A DNA stretch of 31,380 bases from a virus. Shown piece by piece: positions 29,386 to 31,380 of this stretch. Below the pieces are notes generated by a model. That model saw nothing but the letters and a program-made list of their open reading frames with translations, ran no database searches and was not told the origin of the DNA. Position numbers and translations under genes: made by a program. The DNA lies in the IMG/VR virus record IMGVR_UViG_3300027906_000080, positions 1 to 31,380 of that record; one strand, written 5' to 3'. Position 1 is the first letter of the stretch. Every line of letters begins with the position of its first letter.

Positions 29386-30744
29386 ATGGATCCAGATGTT
29401 GCGGCATATTTAGCAGAACTACAGGCTATAGAAGACCAGCTTGGTAGCTGGGAGGCGATGGTTCAAAGCTTTGTCGATCCTTCAGAAGCAGACGCAGGAT
29501 TATTATCTGCTGAAGCGGCTCAAGACATGATTGCCGCTGGCAAAGATGCATCACCTTCTGGCTTGGAATGGGTTGAAGGAGCCGGTGTAACCATGACTCA
29601 GCAAATGGCTGACGATTGGACAGGATCAGAACCTTCTAAGATCGCAGTTGGTGAGCGTGGTGGACAGTATCGTAGAAAAGTAGAAGAAGAAGACGAAGTA
29701 GTAATTGTTCCACCTGCTATTGTTGGTCCTTTTGATCCTGCTGGTCCAGACTCAGGTGGGCCAGCAGGAGTTTTTGATCCGGGTGGCTGGTTCGATGATG
29801 ATGCAGAAATTGATCCGATTAATGAAGGTGGGTTACCTAAGTTCTCTAAAGAAGAACTTGTGTATGCTCGTAATCTTTTAGAAGCTGAATTGAGAATGGC
29901 TGGATTTGATAATGCGGCTATTGGTCGAATGATGGAATCATGGATTATCCCTCGTTTAACTGGTACTTACGTTGAAGAAACGACAGGTGTAACTATGCTT
30001 CCTCCTGATACAGCAGAAGATTTGTTACCTGAATTGTTTGAACAACAAGAATTTAAGAATAGATTTCCGGGTTACCATAAGCGTCTTGATGCTGGTTATA
30101 ACGCTATAGATGTACAAGATTATTTATCTTATGAAACAAGATTCAATGAGTTGATGGTTTCATATGGATTAGATTCAATGATTACAGAAAGTGGTACAAC
30201 TGCTAAAGAATATATAGGAGATTTAATAGGCGGTAATGTTTCAGTAGCACAAGTTGATAAAAGAATTACTCAAGGTGTCGCCGCTGTATTAGATGCACCT
30301 GAAGAAGTACTCAAACAATATGAAGAATGGTACGGATCTGAAGGAGAGAATGCGTTACTTGCACAATTTTTAGATCCTAATGCTGACTTAATTGATTTAG
30401 CTAATAAAGCAGGAGCCGCTTCTGCTGGTGGTTATGCACAAAGGATACTTGGTTCTGGTATAGATCAAGAGATGGCAACAGATATAGCTGATCTTGATTA
30501 CACAAATCAACAGTTGTATCAGGCTTATACTGCGTTAGCGCAACAGACCGCTCTGTTCGCTGAGAAAGCAGGTGAACAAGATTTTAGTATCACAGAAGAA
30601 GGTGTTGAGTATGCTTTGAATTTAGATTCTGAGACTATTCAAGATATGGAAGCTCGTAGAAGATCTCGTTCAGCGGACTTTCAAGGTGGCGGTGGTGCTA
30701 TGGTTTCAGGTACGACTACAGGATTCGGGAGCGCAAATGCCTAA
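29386..30744 (+). CDS. Probable internal virion protein, 452 aa
   Basis: GAGG six bases before ATG 29386 supports the start. The N-terminal 150 residues are acidic and Pro/Gly-rich, with two related pieces, PFDPAGPDSGGPAGVFDPGG. The C-terminal half is helical: KRLDAGYNAIDVQDYLSYET, SVAQVDKRITQGVAAVLDAP, LAQFLDPNADLIDLANKAGA, then a coiled helix and a Gly/Ser tail. This series (YL..E......GL, VS..E/Q...R......V..AP, FLDP....L) is a pattern I know from virion proteins of actinobacteriophages. It is not a recognisable capsid protein. The last 8 bases overlap the next small gene. Confidence 0.6.
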   Translation: MDPDVAAYLAELQAIEDQLGSWEAMVQSFVDPSEADAGLLSAEAAQDMIAAGKDASPSGLEWVEGAGVTMTQQMADDWTGSEPSKIAVGERGGQYRRKVEEEDEVVIVPPAIVGPFDPAGPDSGGPAGVFDPGGWFDDDAEIDPINEGGLPKFSKEELVYARNLLEAELRMAGFDNAAIGRMMESWIIPRLTGTYVEETTGVTMLPPDTAEDLLPELFEQQEFKNRFPGYHKRLDAGYNAIDVQDYLSYETRFNELMVSYGLDSMITESGTTAKEYIGDLIGGNVSVAQVDKRITQGVAAVLDAPEEVLKQYEEWYGSEGENALLAQFLDPNADLIDLANKAGAASAGGYAQRILGSGIDQEMATDIADLDYTNQQLYQAYTALAQQTALFAEKAGEQDFSITEEGVEYALNLDSETIQDMEARRRSRSADFQGGGGAMVSGTTTGFGSANA

Positions 30745-30820
30745 ATATCAAACTAGCTCTTCCAAAGGGAAGGCAAAGAAAGTACCATATAAAAAGGTAA
30801 AGAAAGGTAAACGTAAATAA
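30737..30820 (+). CDS. 27-aa lysine-rich peptide
   Basis: ATG 30737 to TAA 30818-30820 encodes a 27-residue peptide starting MPKYQTSSSKGKAKK and ending KKVKKGKRK, with twelve Lys, one Arg and no acidic residue. It overlaps the previous gene by 8 bases, and its stop overlaps the holin-like ATG by one base (TAATG). These exact junctions argue that it is translated. Such a basic peptide could bind packaged DNA or RNA, but no family is recognised. Confidence 0.6.
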   Translation: MPKYQTSSSKGKAKKVPYKKVKKGKRK

Positions 30821-31008
30821 TGTTTAACAAAGACGTACTAGAAAGAGTGGTTGCCACATTCGCGCAATCATTCCTTGCTGTGTTCACCATTGGTGACATG
30901 GGAAGCATGAAAGCGGCTGGACTTGCAGGTGCTACTGCTGTTCTCAGCCTTGTTAAGAGTGTTGTTGCCAAGCAGTTTGGTGACGGATCAGCTTCAGCGG
31001 CAAGTTAA
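30820..31008 (+). CDS. Small r1t-like holin, 62 aa
   Basis: The frame starts at ATG 30820, overlapping the previous stop. MFNKDVLERVVATFAQSFLA forms a first hydrophobic helix. GDMGSMKAAGLAGATAVLSL, followed by VKSVVAKQFGD, forms the second and ends in a short Ser/Ala tail. This matches the small r1t-type holins common in phages of Gram-positive bacteria and actinobacteria, where a VLK/LVKS...A...GD ending is usual. Holins pore the inner membrane to start lysis. No matching endolysin is in the window except the virion-type transglycosylase upstream, so one may lie to the right. Confidence 0.7.
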   Translation: MFNKDVLERVVATFAQSFLAVFTIGDMGSMKAAGLAGATAVLSLVKSVVAKQFGDGSASAAS

Positions 31009-31265
31009 TGGCTAAACAGTACTGGATGAAAAACCGCCAGACACCAAGAACAAATAAAAAAGGTTTACAAAAGCGCGCTAAACAAGCCGGTAGTATTTAT
31101 ACTAAAGCTTTTTTTGCGGCGACTGTTGATGCTATGGCACACAACGCAAAGCAAAATAAAGTACCTAAGCCGGGTGATGTTAAGAGCAAAGGTTCTGTCG
31201 CGGGGCGTGGTACACGGTGGGGTGCGGCTACTCCAACGACTATGCCTAGGAGAAAACTTCCTTAA
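31008..31265 (+). CDS. Basic hypothetical protein, 85 aa
   Basis: The frame starts at ATG 31008, overlapping the holin-like gene's stop (TAATG). It is strongly basic: MAKQYWMKNRQTPRTNKKGL, then QKRAKQAGSIYTKAFFAATV, and a Gly/Lys/Arg/Pro-rich tail ending MPRRKLP. One short amphipathic helix is likely in the middle, with disordered basic ends. A nucleic-acid-binding or membrane-surface role is possible. No family is recognised. The next gene begins directly after its stop codon. Confidence 0.6.
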   Translation: MAKQYWMKNRQTPRTNKKGLQKRAKQAGSIYTKAFFAATVDAMAHNAKQNKVPKPGDVKSKGSVAGRGTRWGAATPTTMPRRKLP

Positions 31266-31380
31266 ATGACTGACGTTACTGACCTGAAGCAAGTCAAAGT
31301 ATCTAGGATAACCCTCGGACTTATCATGTCCGTGGCTATCACTAGTGGAGTAGTCGTATGGAATGCGGCTAGTATCGCTG
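31266..31380 (+). CDS. Small membrane protein, partial (runs off the right edge)
   Basis: The frame begins with ATG 31266 directly after the previous stop and is open to the window end (38 residues). After a polar start (MTDVTDLKQVKVSR) it has one clear membrane-spanning segment, ITLGLIMSVAITSGVVVWNA. Position beside the holin-like gene suggests a second lysis membrane protein, but too little is visible to assign it. Confidence 0.55.
   Translation, partial: MTDVTDLKQVKVSRITLGLIMSVAITSGVVVWNAASIA

Noticed and set aside
1-31380. CRISPR arrays, insertion sequences, integrase or attachment sites
   Set aside because: No regularly spaced direct repeats, transposase motifs or integrase-like proteins were seen.

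Overview
This window looks like part of the genome of a tailed double-stranded DNA bacteriophage, probably an uncultured marine or freshwater phage. A leftward block of tiny unknown genes faces a long rightward virion and lysis operon with a terminase large subunit, a portal protein, fibre proteins, a lytic transglycosylase-like protein and a small holin-like protein. The host is probably an actinobacterium. That is an inference from the r1t-like holin, the Rpf/SLT-type muralytic domain and the internal-protein families; nothing in the sequence proves it.

Layout. Bases 1-3016 carry eleven small minus-strand genes, many chained by TAATG or ATGA overlaps. Three encode mini-proteins with Cys/His patterns like zinc ribbons. 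One intrinsic terminator (about 1102-1148) splits the block into two transcription units, and the second has a -10 box followed by a perfect dyad. Bases 3017-3920 hold no credible gene. They are packed with long inverted repeats whose G.U pairs all favour the plus strand, so this is most likely a large structured non-coding RNA of about 0.8 kb. In size and context it resembles phage ornate RNAs such as GOLLD and ROOL, but I could not match it to either family. A 12-bp palindrome and a strong ribosome site follow it and begin the rightward operon.

Rightward operon (3921 to the right edge). Seven appendage or surface genes come first: a Gp80-like fibre protein, two small fibre or head-surface proteins, an FN3 plus glycine-rich fibre, a MAHFA-type protein, a protein with seven 20-residue repeats and an Ig-like protein. 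TerL with an N-terminal helix-turn-helix, the portal and a small disordered protein follow. Next is a single 13.4-kb gene for a 4465-residue protein, then four probable internal or injected virion proteins (one with the muralytic domain), a 27-residue lysine-rich peptide, the holin-like protein, a basic 85-residue protein and a partial membrane protein. No major capsid protein, scaffold, protease, tail tube or tape measure is recognisable here.

The most striking item is the giant protein. Its two ends look like virion or internal-protein sequence. Its interior carries, in order, a NADAR-like segment, an ASCH-like domain and a clear cpYpsA-type SLOG domain. This is the architecture of 'polyvalent' proteins, which are thought to be delivered into the host with the DNA. 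I infer that the phage injects a preformed set of nucleotide- or ADP-ribose-handling domains that could counter host defences.
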